Assembly: GCA_905221605.1 (NCBI GenBank)
Contig: CAJNDS010002128.1
Span: 299,501-363,500, forward strand
Direction: 5' to 3'
Length of the DNA: 64,000 bases
Source: Symbiodinium natans
Lineage: Eukaryota > Sar > Dinophyceae > Suessiales > Symbiodiniaceae
Part shown: piece after piece, positions 33,501 through 42,752 of the stretch
Layout of the letters: each line of letters begins with the position of its first letter
How positions within the stretch are numbered: position 1 is the first letter of the stretch
Notes under the pieces: generated by a model
What the model was told of the DNA's origin: nothing
Database searches by the model: none
What the model saw: only the letters and a program-made list of their open reading frames with translations
Position numbers and translations under genes: made by a program

Positions 33501-34979
33501 AAAAAAACCTTCAAGCACGCCAAGTAGCCAATCTTGCACGATTTCGCCCTTTGGTTCATGCAGACCCCTTGGTTTGCTGTAGAGCTCGGCGCCGGAGCCG
33601 GTGCCTGTGCAACCCCCAAGGGGCACCGAGAGCGGTTGAGGGCCTGATTCGGGGTATTAGGGTTTTAGGGTTTGGGGTTTAAGAATTAGAGTTTAGGGTT
33701 TAGGGTTTAAGGTTTAAAGTTTAGGGTTTAGGGTTTAATTAAGGGGTTTAGTGGTTTAGGGGGTTTACAGGAAATGGTGCGTCTGAAGGGGTCTTGCTGG
33801 CACGAACGAAATGCATGCCCAACAAGTCAACAGACAAAAGCCCACAAGCTACCTCCTCAGAACCCTAACCAGGTGTCCGCGAGGGGTTGTAGCGCTGAAG
33901 CTCACAAACCAACGCCCCATTCCGACACAGAACCAAAACGATGCTTTGGGCCTCCACTTCTAAACACCAACACACCGAAAACCCTAAACCCTACTGCAAA
34001 CCCTAAATTCATACCTAAACCCTAGACCCTTTAAACCTGAAACTTGGACCTCTACCCAGCTCTTAACCCTCACCATCACCAAGCCTCCGGAGTCAAGGAA
34101 GCCCCAAAGCCCAAGATGGTCAGTTCCCCAAGTGGCGGCGTGCTTTTCGGTCCCTGTGATGATAGGGTTTAGGGTTTAGGGTTTAGGGTTTAGGGTTTAG
34201 GGTTTAGGGTTTAGGGTTTAGGGTTTAGGGATTAGGGTTTAGGGATTTTACCCTAAGCCCTGGACCCCCCAAAACCTGAACTTGCCACGCCAGTCACTCC
34301 CCACATGGGCGCCGCAGGAGCTGGCGCTGGGGCTGCCGAGGGGGACGCCGAGCCGGTCACCTCGTGAGCCCCCTAATTAAGCCCTTAAAGCCTTGGGGTT
34401 TAGGGCCTGTTTAGGGGAAGCCGGCTACGCGCCCCTCGCGTTTTTATAATCTCGCATTCTCATGTCAGAGCCCGCCCTTTTCTGAGGGTTTAGGATTTTT
34501 TGTTTTTCGTGCCGAACTAGGGGCTGGTAAGTCATGGTTTTAGGGTTGTTGCAAAGCAGGAACCTAAGCCCAACCCTGCTAAACAATCTTCGCCTATAGC
34601 TTTAGGGTTGCTTTGAAGTGGTAGCCTAAGCCCAAGCCTGCTCACCATCTTCCCAACCCCACCAGGATGGGTGTGGACGAGGCTTGATCCAACTTATGCC
34701 GAAACCCGAAACCTTCTTGGTGTCTCCGTTGCAGTACGTCCTGGAGATTTCGAGGCGCCATGCAGGGCCCATTTAATTGTTCAGACCACACATCCTCCAA
34801 CCGCCCCCCCCCCCCCTTCCCCCCCAAAGACGCAAGAAGCCTAAACCAAAAACTAACACACCACTACTGCTACTGCTGGTGATACTGCTACCGCTACTGC
34901 CACTGCCACTGCCACTGCTACCGCTACTGCTACTGCTACTCCTACTCCTACTACTACTCCGACTACTCCGACTACTCCG

Positions 34980-35066
<87 letters not shown>

Positions 35067-35114
35067 GCAGCTGCAGCTGCAGCTGCTGCTGCTGCTACTA
35101 CAACAACAACAACA

Positions 35115-35179
<65 letters not shown>

Positions 35180-35238
35180 GAGTACGAGTACGAGTACGAC
35201 GACGACTACTACTACTACTACTACTACTACTGCTGCTG

Positions 35239-35273
<35 letters not shown>

Positions 35274-38200
35274 TAAAATAACAATAATATTAATAATCAT
35301 GATAATAATAGTAATAATAATAATAATAACAATGATGACAATGATAATACTAATGGAAAAAGCACCAAACCCTATATCTTGTAAGCCCTAAGCCTCTGGT
35401 GTCCCGGCTCATGCAGTCAGAACACGCAGCTGCCTGAGGAGTCGCACGCGCCTTGGGGAGGGTGGAACTAAACCCTAAACCCTAAACCCTAAATCCTAAA
35501 CCTTAAACCCTAAACCCTAGCTTAGGGTTGAGAGGATTTAGGGTTGGTCCAGGGTTCTAAAGCGTTAGCGCGTTCCGGTTTTGGTTGTGCAGGTGTTTGG
35601 GGCATTGGGGGATGCTCTCGCTGCCGGAACGTGTATTTGGCTTCAGTCAGTGCTTGGGGAGTTTTTTTTGCTAAACCCCTAAACCCCTAAACCCCTACAC
35701 CCTAAACCCTAAACCCCAACTGCTCCAGGACCATGCTGGCAGGCCGCCCATCTGGCACACGCAGCGGTTCGGTCCGCCCGTCACTTCGGTGCACATCTGC
35801 CCGGTGCCTGACGCCAAGAGGGTTTAGGCTTTAGGGTTTAGGGTTTGGGGGCCCAAGGGTTTCATGCTTAGATGCGTGCCCCAGCTGGGCCCTATGCCCT
35901 TATTGTGGGATCTAGCATGTAGACTTAAGAAATATATATATATATGTATGTATACATATATGTGTATATATATATATATACTTGCAGTCTTATCTATTTA
36001 TACGGCAACCGTGCTAGCAAACGTGTATACATCTACATATTGTGTATGTTACTCATATAACCTGTATGTATATCCATATACGTCCAACAGCAAAAGGTAT
36101 GCACATTGACTATGTAGTATCAGGCTACCAAAATACATATAGATACTTATGTATAGAATACATATATATATATATATATGTATGGCCATATCCTAAATCT
36201 CTACAGACCCGATAAACTAAACCTAACTGTTCTTTGAACAGCGTAAACATCAGTCCAATGGGTCCCGAACAACAGAACCAACGACGATTCCCAGCCGTCA
36301 AGTAAACCTCCTCCGTCGAGGTACTGCAGGCAGTATCCATGGAATCCACAAACGGCATCCATCCTCGGTGTGTAGGAACTTTTTGAAATTTGCATCAGTG
36401 GCCTGGAGTGACGATTCTATCGAAAAAGGGAACCTCAATCCGATCACCACCCGCAACTTGGAGCACGAAACCCTGAGCACCAATTCCTGAAACCCTGAAC
36501 CCGACCAGGACGGGCTAGTCGGCCATACAATACCCAAAATCAGCCCCATAGCCCGTCCTGGTATAAGCCCTGTTATTCCCCACTCTTCCTGCTGTGCCCC
36601 ACTCTTCTCGCCACAAAAAGGGGTACTAACGGAAGCGATGGCGAGCCGGACCCTTTTTTTCACAAACCCTACACCCCGGTTTAGGGTTTAGGGTTTAGGG
36701 TTGGGGTCCTAGTGGGTTCTACCGCCCCGACCACCTTGATCCGCCTCTGCCCGCGTGTCCGCGCACGTCCCCCCCCTGTCCAATCTGTGGCCCAAAACGC
36801 GAAGACAAGCTCCATCAAGAGTACGTTCACTAAGAGTCCGCATTCCTCTTGAAAACAAAGTAGAGCCCAATAGAACACAGAGCGCAACCCTAAACAGATG
36901 GACCTTTGGGTTCTGAAACCTGTATAACCCTCCAGAAAATGACCTGCCAAGTAGCCAAGCTTGCACGGCGTCGCCCTTTGGTTCATGCAGTGCGAATTGT
37001 CCGCTGCAGTGGTCGGCGCCGGCGCCTACAGCCGCGAAACGAACACCAAAAGGTTGAGGGGCCACAGAGTTTTTCAGGGAATACTGTCGAGCTGATGAGG
37101 TTTGGGGGCTTGGGCCAAGGGGTTCTGCAGGTAACCGCGGGGTGCGCTCGAGGCTTGTCATATGGTTGAGGTGATAGAAAATCGCCTGGTGGAGCAGCAC
37201 AAAATTTGTGACTGCTTGCGCCGAGAATCCTGGGCCCTGTTCACCCCATCAAAACCCCACCCCCAAACACCAAGCCCTGCGCCCTTCGTGCGCTGCCGCA
37301 ATTCCCGCAGTGCTGCGGCGGCCCTATTGCAGAACCTGGTGCGAACCGTCCAGGAAACTCCCAACCTTAAGTAGGGAAGTGACCATCTTTGCAGCGTAGC
37401 AGCCCGAAAGCCTAAACCCTAAGCCCTAAGCCCTAAGCCCTAAGCCCTAAACCCTAGCAAGCCCAGACCCTAACTTGCCGAACAAGTCACTCCCCACAGA
37501 GGCGTCGCAGGAGCTGGCGCCGGGGCTGCCGAGGGCGACGACGAGCCAGTCACCTAGCCCCTACACCTTGAACCCCAACCCCTGTAAACCTTTAAGCCCC
37601 TAAACCCCTAAACACTATAAGCCTTCTGTCAGCTCCCAGAACCCTAAACCCCTAAACACTATGAGCCTTCTGTCAGCTCCCAGAACCCGAAACCTGGCGT
37701 AAACCCCTAAACCCTAATCCCGCCTGTACAACCCCTCAGCCCGAAAACCTAATTCCTCAATCCTGTAGGCCCTAAGCCTCTAGTGTCATGGCTCTTGCCA
37801 TCAGGACGCGCAGCTGCCAGAGGAGTCGCACGCGCCTGCAAGGGCTTGTTTAGGGGGTGTCAGCAAGGGTTTTTGTGGCTCAGGCTTCCGGGCATAGAGG
37901 CTTTAGGGTCCAGGTTCTTAAGGTGCCAGGGTATCAGGGTTTTGGTGAACCGGGTGCAAATGTCTCAATGCCCTTGCGGGGTTGCTTAGGGGCTCCGGGA
38001 TGTTGGGCTTACAGTGCTTCGGGGACTCTGTTTCCAGGACCATGCTGGCAGGTCGCCCATCTGGCAGACGCATCGGTTCGATCCGCCTTGCACTTCGGTG
38101 CACATCTGACCGGTGCCTGACGCCAAGAGGGTTTAGGCTTTAGGGTTTAGGGTTCAGGGTTTAGGGTTTAGGGTTCAGGGTTTAGGGTTTAGGGTTTAGG

Positions 38201-41200
38201 GTTTAGGGTTCAGGGTTCAGGGTTCAGGGTTTAGGCCTTAGGGGCTTGAATCCGGGGGGCCCAAGGGTTTAATGAAGTTTAATGCTTAGGTGCGCGCCCT
38301 AGCTAGCTCCGATGCCCTTCATGAGGACTCTCTCACTACAGAAATTTTCAGCTTGGCTTAAGGACGCGCGACGGTGCATATTTATGTTTGTACATAAGCC
38401 CCTTCCCCTAACTACCCCCCGAATATTCAGTACTCCGATGATAGTGCTATTATAGTACATGGGGAATATCTAATACCAGGGGGTGGGGGGGGGCCTTTGA
38501 TATTCAGGGTAGGGGACTCTTCGTACACAAAGCATATTACCATTAAGGGTTTAGGGAAGGGGGATGGCAGATAGGGTGAACCATCTGGGTTCATGGTTGG
38601 AAGAAGCAAGCCCAAACTTGGAGGTGGTGGTTCCATTTTGGAATCTCCGTGGACTCGCTCTACTCAAAACCCCCTGCACCCAAAACTCAACAGTCCTTCG
38701 AACCACGTAACCACGTATATAAACATACTACTGGGTCCCGAACAACAGAACTAACGACTATTGTTTCCCAAGCAGCCAAGTGAACCCTCTCCGCCGAGGT
38801 ACTGCAGGCAGTATCCATAGAATCCACAAACGGAATCCATCCTCGGCGTAAGAACGGTTTGCAAATGTGCTTTGGATTTTGCGGCCGGCGGTTTGAAACC
38901 GCACAACGCGTCAGAGTGAAGGTTCTTACGATGTTTTGGGGGGTGCTATACGGTGAGGAAACCCACCTATCACCAACCACCCTATCAGCACCCGGAAACC
39001 TGGATGAACTTCTGTGCACAAAAACCCAACAGCCTGAACCCTAAACCCCAAGCCTTATTCTCCACTCTTCCCGCTATGCTCCACTCTTCCCGCCACAAAA
39101 AAACGAAAACTAACCGAAGCGATGGCGAACCGGACCCTGGCCACACTGTAGCGTAGAGCCCAGACAGCCAAGACCAGGCTCTCATGCCATTTTAGGGTTT
39201 AGGGTTAGGGTTTAGGGTTTAGGGTTTAGGGTTTAGGGTTTAGGGTTTAGGGTTTAGGGTTTAGGGTTTAGGGTTTAGGGTTTAGGGTTTAGGGTTTAGG
39301 GTTTAGGTTAGGGTTTAGGGTTTAGGGTTTAGGGTTTAGGGTTTAGGGTTTAGGGTTTAGGGTTCAGGGTTTAGGGACACGACCTCAGGAAAACATCGAG
39401 CCAAGCCTAAACCCCTGTGGATCTTTGCATCTGAAACCTGTGCCAAGTAGCCAAGCTTGCACGGCGTCGCCCTTTGGTTCATGCAGTGCGAGTTGTCCGC
39501 TGCAGTGGTTGGCGCCGGCGCCTACAAGCCCGAAACGAGCACCAAAAGGGTTTAGGGTTTAGGGTTTAGGGTTTCGGGTTTAGGGTTGAGGGGCCACAGA
39601 GTTTTTCAGGGAATAGTGTCGAGCTGATGAGGTTTGGGGGGGTTTGCAGGTAGCCGCCGCACTTCCCTAGTGCAGAACTTGGCGCCAATTTTTCAATACG
39701 GCGGAGAGCTGACCATCTTTGCCCGAAAGCCTCAACCCTAAACTTGCCGTGCAGGTCACTCCCCACATAGGCGTCGCAGGAGCTGGCGTCGGGGCTGCCG
39801 AAGGGAACACCGAGCCAGCCACCTGGTCCAAAAACCGGGAACCCGAAACCTGGTAAACCTTAGAAGCCCTAAACCCCTGAACCCTAAGCTTCTGCAAACC
39901 CCTAAACCCGAAACCCTGAATCCTCAATCCTATAGACCCTACCGCCTCAAGTGTTATGGCTCTTGCAATCAGGACGCGCAGCTGCCAGAGGAGTCGCACT
40001 CGCCTGCAAGTGCAAGGGCTTTGTGGAGGGTGTAAACAGGGTTTTTCAGGGCTTTGGGATTGAGGGCTTAGAGGACTTGGGGTCCATGCTTTTAGTTGAG
40101 GTGTTAGGGGTTTTCTGAGCAGGGTGCAGGTGTTGAGGGCTTTGGGGGGTTGTCTTGCTATCCCGACTGGAACCGATGTTCGACAACAACAGGAAATGAC
40201 TCGCTTCTGTACAGTCTGAACCCCGTGGCCCGATCCCGGGTTTGTGTTTTTGGGTTTTGGGCTTTGGGGCTTGTCGAGTTTGTGGGTTTCAAGGTTTATG
40301 CGGTTTATTGGGTTTGTAGGATATGCGGTTTATAGGGTTTAGGGTTACAAGCCCTGCAAGCCCTTAACAAGTCTACTTTAAAACTGCGGTCCGTGCTGGC
40401 AAGTCACCCACCTTGCATACGCAGCGTGTTGCACCAGACACCGTGTCGCACATCTGACCGGTACCTGACGCCAAAGGCTTTGGGGACGTCGAGTTGAGGT
40501 TTAGTAAATAAGTAAATATATAAATATGTATATATATATATATATATGTATACTACCCGAAAAGGTAGGGTGTAACGGATCCCTAAACCTTAAGGGTCAA
40601 GGGATCCCTATTAAACTTCAAGGGTTCAGGGTTCAGGGCTTAGGGCTTAGGGTTTAAGATCTACGGATTTAGGTTTATGCCTTCGGGAACCCCCTAGACC
40701 CTAAAAAAAGGGGTCAAAGGCCCAAGCCGAAGCCTGCGTGGCCTTGAGATAGGGTTTAGGGTTTAGGGTTTAGGGTTTAGGGTTTAGGGTTTAGGGTTTA
40801 GGGTTTAGGGTTTAGGGCTAGGGATACAGAGGGATGTATGGGATGTATGGGATGGGGTTTCTGGCGGGCGATGCAAAGTGAAGGCTGAAGCCACTTTGGG
40901 AGAGCAGGCACGTGGTCTAAGACGGTTTAGGGTGTAGGGTTTAGGGTTTAGGGCTTAGGGCTTAGGGTTTAGGGTTCCTTAGCCAGTCAGCCCCAATCCC
41001 ATTTCACTCCACCCTAACCCACTAAACTCCGTAATCTACATCGTCTGGACCGGCAATTAGACTTTGGTCCCGTAACAGAGAACCTGCAAAGGAATGCTTT
41101 CAAACCGTCATCCGCCGAGGAACTGCAGGCAGTATCCATGGAATCCACAAACGGAATCCATCCTGGGAGTACTACTACACCCCTAAACCCTAAAACCCTA

Positions 41201-42167
41201 AACCCTAAATCCTAAACCCGAAACCCCAAACCCATAAACCCTAAACCCAAAGCCCTAAACCCTAAACCCTAACCTGGCCGATTTTTTGGGGGGGGTCTTA
41301 GCAGGCTGTACGCCCGGCAAGTCGCATCAGCCTGGAGTGCGGGGTCCTGTAGTCTTGGGGCTGGATAAGGGGTTTAGGGTTCAGGGTTTATAGGGTTTTT
41401 AGGGTTTAGGGTTTAAGGTTTAGGGTTCAGCATCTCAAGTCCAGGCATGCACTAGTCAAGACTCACCATTCTGGTATCGAATATCTACCCACCCACCCGT
41501 TGTATCCCATAACACTAGGAAAACATTCGAGTTGTCAACTTCACTTAATTCATCACAAGAACGCAGTTGATCGCCTCAAGTTCCTTCGCTTTATCAATTC
41601 AGCAAAATTAAAACGGGGAGGGGGGGGGGGTTAGGGTTTAGGGTTTAGGGTTTAGGTTTTAGGGTTTAGGGTTTCGGGTTTCGGGTTTAGGGTTCTTTCG
41701 CCCTGCGCTGGCGGGGTGGTGACAAGCCAGCGAAGATGCCCTCACCAACCCGCCCAACTCTGCACAAACATACCTGGGACATCACCTTTTACGTCCGCTT
41801 GGTCTACCTCAATCTCAAGTCTACGAGTACTACATGCGGTTCCAGCACGATAGGCTTTTGACGAGGGAGCATTCAACTCATCAGCGATTTAGTTGTGTGC
41901 ATCTGTACGTGCGTGCGTGTGCGCGTGGGTGGAAGGGTACGTAGCCGAATCATTTTTGATGTGTGCCAGTGCGTGCAGTGGGCGAACCCTCTCGAAGAAT
42001 CGGCCCGACACCTCAAAACGCTGTCAAGCCAACCCTTAGCTGAGCCTGCATCTTCAAATCCCCTTAACTCATATAGTCCCAAAAACCTTAAATCACGGCA
42101 TGTAGCCAACCTTGCACGGCTGCGCCCGTTGGTTCATGCAGGTCGCCTTTTCTGATGGAGCCGGTGC
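30525..42167 (-). CDS. Tandem-module Cys/Ala-Pro repeat protein gene
   Basis: Five short exon types recur in fixed order. Reading the minus strand the module is C-A-B-E-D: C (68-84 nt), A (50 nt), B (73 or 76 nt), E (28 nt), D (75 nt), found four times (D three times). Exon lengths differ only by multiples of three, differences concentrate at third codon positions, and splice sites are conserved by type (C and D: GC; A: GA; E: GT; B: GT, with GA in one copy). Introns between copies have diverged and carry telomere-type arrays and microsatellites. C begins with an Ala-Pro linker then CMNQRA and PCKxGY; B carries GQMC and NRCxC; D is SAAPAPAPATP. The paired Cys and Ala/Pro linkers suggest a secreted or surface protein (inference). 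Joining A (phase 2) to B (phase 1) needs one more exon that I could not place. The start was not found; a last exon is proposed at 30,525-30,581. Confidence 0.7.
30915..30942 (-). CDS. Repeat-protein exon E, copy 1 (28 nt)
   Basis: VRLLWHLR; GT donor (GTTCTG). Confidence 0.58.
31195..31640 (+). repeat. Longest telomere-type array (TTTAGGG)n
   Basis: About 63 nearly perfect TTTAGGG units, in the intron between repeat-protein exon B copy 1 and exon E copy 1. Internal, not a chromosome end, because genes lie on both sides. Confidence 0.97.
31875..31947 (-). CDS. Repeat-protein exon B, copy 1
   Basis: VGQMCAEVNGANRCKCMMGD then LPA; 73 nt like copy 4. Confidence 0.75.
32621..32712 (-). repeat. 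Telomere-type array (CCCTAAA)n
   Basis: About 13 units with one shortened unit, next to exon A copy 1. Confidence 0.95.
32757..32806 (-). CDS. Repeat-protein exon A, copy 1
   Basis: DGFRALIPLILPAVPR. This divergent copy stays open only in the DGF frame, which fixes the frame for all A exons. Confidence 0.7.
33227..33255. repeat. (TG)n microsatellite
   Basis: About 13 TG units after GGGTGCGGGTG. Confidence 0.9.
33521..33604 (-). CDS. Repeat-protein exon C, copy 1
   Basis: APAPAPSSTANQGVCMNQRA then KSCKIGYL; six nt longer than copies 2 and 3, in frame. Directly beside a poly-C/poly-A tract and a telomere-type array. Confidence 0.75.
34286..34360 (-). CDS. Repeat-protein exon D, copy 1
   Basis: VTGSASPSAAPAPAPAAPMW then GVTGV; the Cys of the other copies is Gly here. 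Confidence 0.72.
34858..35274. repeat. Long compound trinucleotide tract (CTA/CTG)n
   Basis: About 410 bp of CTA with blocks of CTG, CAA and CGA, in the intron between exon E copy 2 and exon D copy 1. Its long Ser and Leu open frames are artefacts of the repeat. Confidence 0.95.
35424..35451 (-). CDS. Repeat-protein exon E, copy 2 (28 nt)
   Basis: VRLLRQLR; GT donor (GTTCTG). Confidence 0.58.
35732..35807 (-). CDS. Repeat-protein exon B, copy 2
   Basis: TGQMCTEVTGGPNRCVCQMG then GLPA; GT donor (GTCCTG). Confidence 0.78.
36314..36363 (-). CDS. Repeat-protein exon A, copy 2
   Basis: DGCRLWIPWILPAVPR; conserved borders, GA donor. Confidence 0.72.
36503..36563. mobile_element. Hairpin element family 1, copy c (short)
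   Basis: ACCAGGACGGGCTA and TAGCCCGTCCTGGT enclose about 32 nt; an internally shortened copy. Confidence 0.8.
36948..37025 (-). CDS. Repeat-protein exon C, copy 2
   Basis: APAPTTAADNSHCMNQRATP then CKLGYL, identical peptide to copy 3. Confidence 0.78.
37479..37553 (-). CDS. Repeat-protein exon D, copy 2
   Basis: VTGSSSPSAAPAPAPATPLW then GVTCS. Confidence 0.75.
37604..37690. repeat. 45-bp tandem duplication
   Basis: The block CCCCTAAACACTAT, AGCCTTCTGTCAGCTCCCAG occurs twice with one or two differences, between exons D copy 2 and E copy 3. Confidence 0.85.
37808..37835 (-). CDS. Repeat-protein exon E, copy 3 (28 nt)
   Basis: VRLLWQLR, identical peptide to copy 4. Confidence 0.6.
38041..38116 (-). 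CDS. Repeat-protein exon B, copy 3
   Basis: TGQMCTEVQGGSNRCVCQMG then DLPA; 76 nt. Three of its differences from copy 2 are synonymous in this frame. Confidence 0.78.
38792..38841 (-). CDS. Repeat-protein exon A, copy 3
   Basis: DGFRLWILWILPAVPR; same borders as the other copies. Confidence 0.72.
39190..39375 (+). repeat. Telomere-type array (TTTAGGG)n
   Basis: About 26 units with two one-base slips, between exons C and A of repeat-protein copy 3. Confidence 0.95.
39444..39521 (-). CDS. Repeat-protein exon C, copy 3
   Basis: APAPTTAADNSHCMNQRATP then CKLGYL; TAG|GCGCCG acceptor, GC donor. Confidence 0.78.
39748..39822 (-). CDS. Repeat-protein exon D, copy 3
   Basis: VAGSVFPSAAPTPAPATPMW then GVTCT; 25 codons, GC donor in the form GCAAGT. 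Confidence 0.75.
39976..40003 (-). CDS. Repeat-protein exon E, copy 4 (28 nt)
   Basis: VRLLWQLR; AG|GCGAGT acceptor and GT donor (GTCCTG). Frame chosen by phase continuity and third-position changes; an alternative frame would give a two-Cys peptide. Confidence 0.6.
40392..40464 (-). CDS. Repeat-protein exon B, copy 4
   Basis: TGQMCDTVSGATRCVCKVGD then LPA; 73 nt. Donor is GA where the other copies have GT. Confidence 0.75.
41113..41162 (-). CDS. Repeat-protein exon A, copy 4
   Basis: DGFRLWIPWILPAVPR; acceptor AG|GATGGA, GA donor, 50 nt as in all copies. Confidence 0.72.
42100..42167 (-). CDS. Repeat-protein exon C, copy 4
   Basis: APAPSEKATCMNQRAQPCKV then GYM. In-frame 15-nt shorter than copy 1 after the Ala-Pro linker. 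The donor differs from other copies (GC or GT two bases on). Confidence 0.7.
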
Positions 42168-42269
42168 CTCTCGAGGCTCGAGGTTAGGTAACAAGTGTCT
42201 GAAGGCCCCTATAAGGAGTTTTTAGGTGTTTCGGGGGGTCTGAGGCAATAGAGGTTCTGACAGGGTTCA

Positions 42270-42420
42270 TGGTTCGAACCGTGGCAGCACCAAGGCTGCT
42301 TCTTGAAAGACTGCGAGGCGAAGATCGAAGAAGCACAAAGGAGGCAGGTAGTCACACCATCGCTACTGCTTTTCCTGGCACCAAGCATACGCGCAGCAAG
42401 TCAACAAACCCAAGTCGAAA
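42270..42420 (-). other. Possible upstream exon of repeat-protein gene
   Basis: A non-repetitive island next to exon C copy 4. One minus-strand frame gives a hydrophobic stretch (CLLCASSIFASQSF) like a signal peptide, then a Cys-rich tail; other frames are open too. No start codon can be defended. Confidence 0.25.
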
Positions 42421-42639
42421 ACAACCTCAAAACCTAAACTAGTTCATGGTTGGTATAGTATTAAAATTTTAAATATATTTTCCTTATTGGGTTTAAGTAC
42501 CCTTAAAAATGTAAAATGTTACCCAACTATGACAACCTAAACCCGGTGTTCTAAGGTGATTGCATGTGGCGCTGAAGCTCAAAACCAAGCTGGCTTGCTA
42601 TAAGAGATTCCGGGACAGAAGTGGAAGCCCCTTTCCCCA

Positions 42640-42752
42640 CCCTAAACCCTAAACCCTAAACCCTAAACCCTAAACCCTAAACCCTAAACCCTAAACCCTA
42701 AACCCTAAACCCTAAACCCTAAACCCTAAACCCTAACCCTAAACCCTAAACC
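42640..42752 (-). repeat. Telomere-type array (CCCTAAA)n
   Basis: About 16 units, just downstream of the exon at 42,777. Confidence 0.95.

Noticed and set aside
34773-35391. Open frames of 175 and 204 codons (poly-Ser, poly-Leu)
   Set aside because: They are produced entirely by the CTA/CTG trinucleotide repeat and lie in an intron of the repeat-protein gene.
36314-41162. Peptide MDTACSTS in a minus-strand frame, like the active site of a polyketide ketosynthase
   Set aside because: It comes from another frame of exon A. The divergent copy 1 and the synonymous changes support the DGFRLW frame, and nothing else of a ketosynthase is present.
42240-42310. GGTTCGAACC followed by GCACCA, like the T-arm and end of a tRNA
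   Set aside because: The loop is one base short for a tRNA T-arm, the stem mispairs, and no matching acceptor strand or anticodon arm lies upstream.
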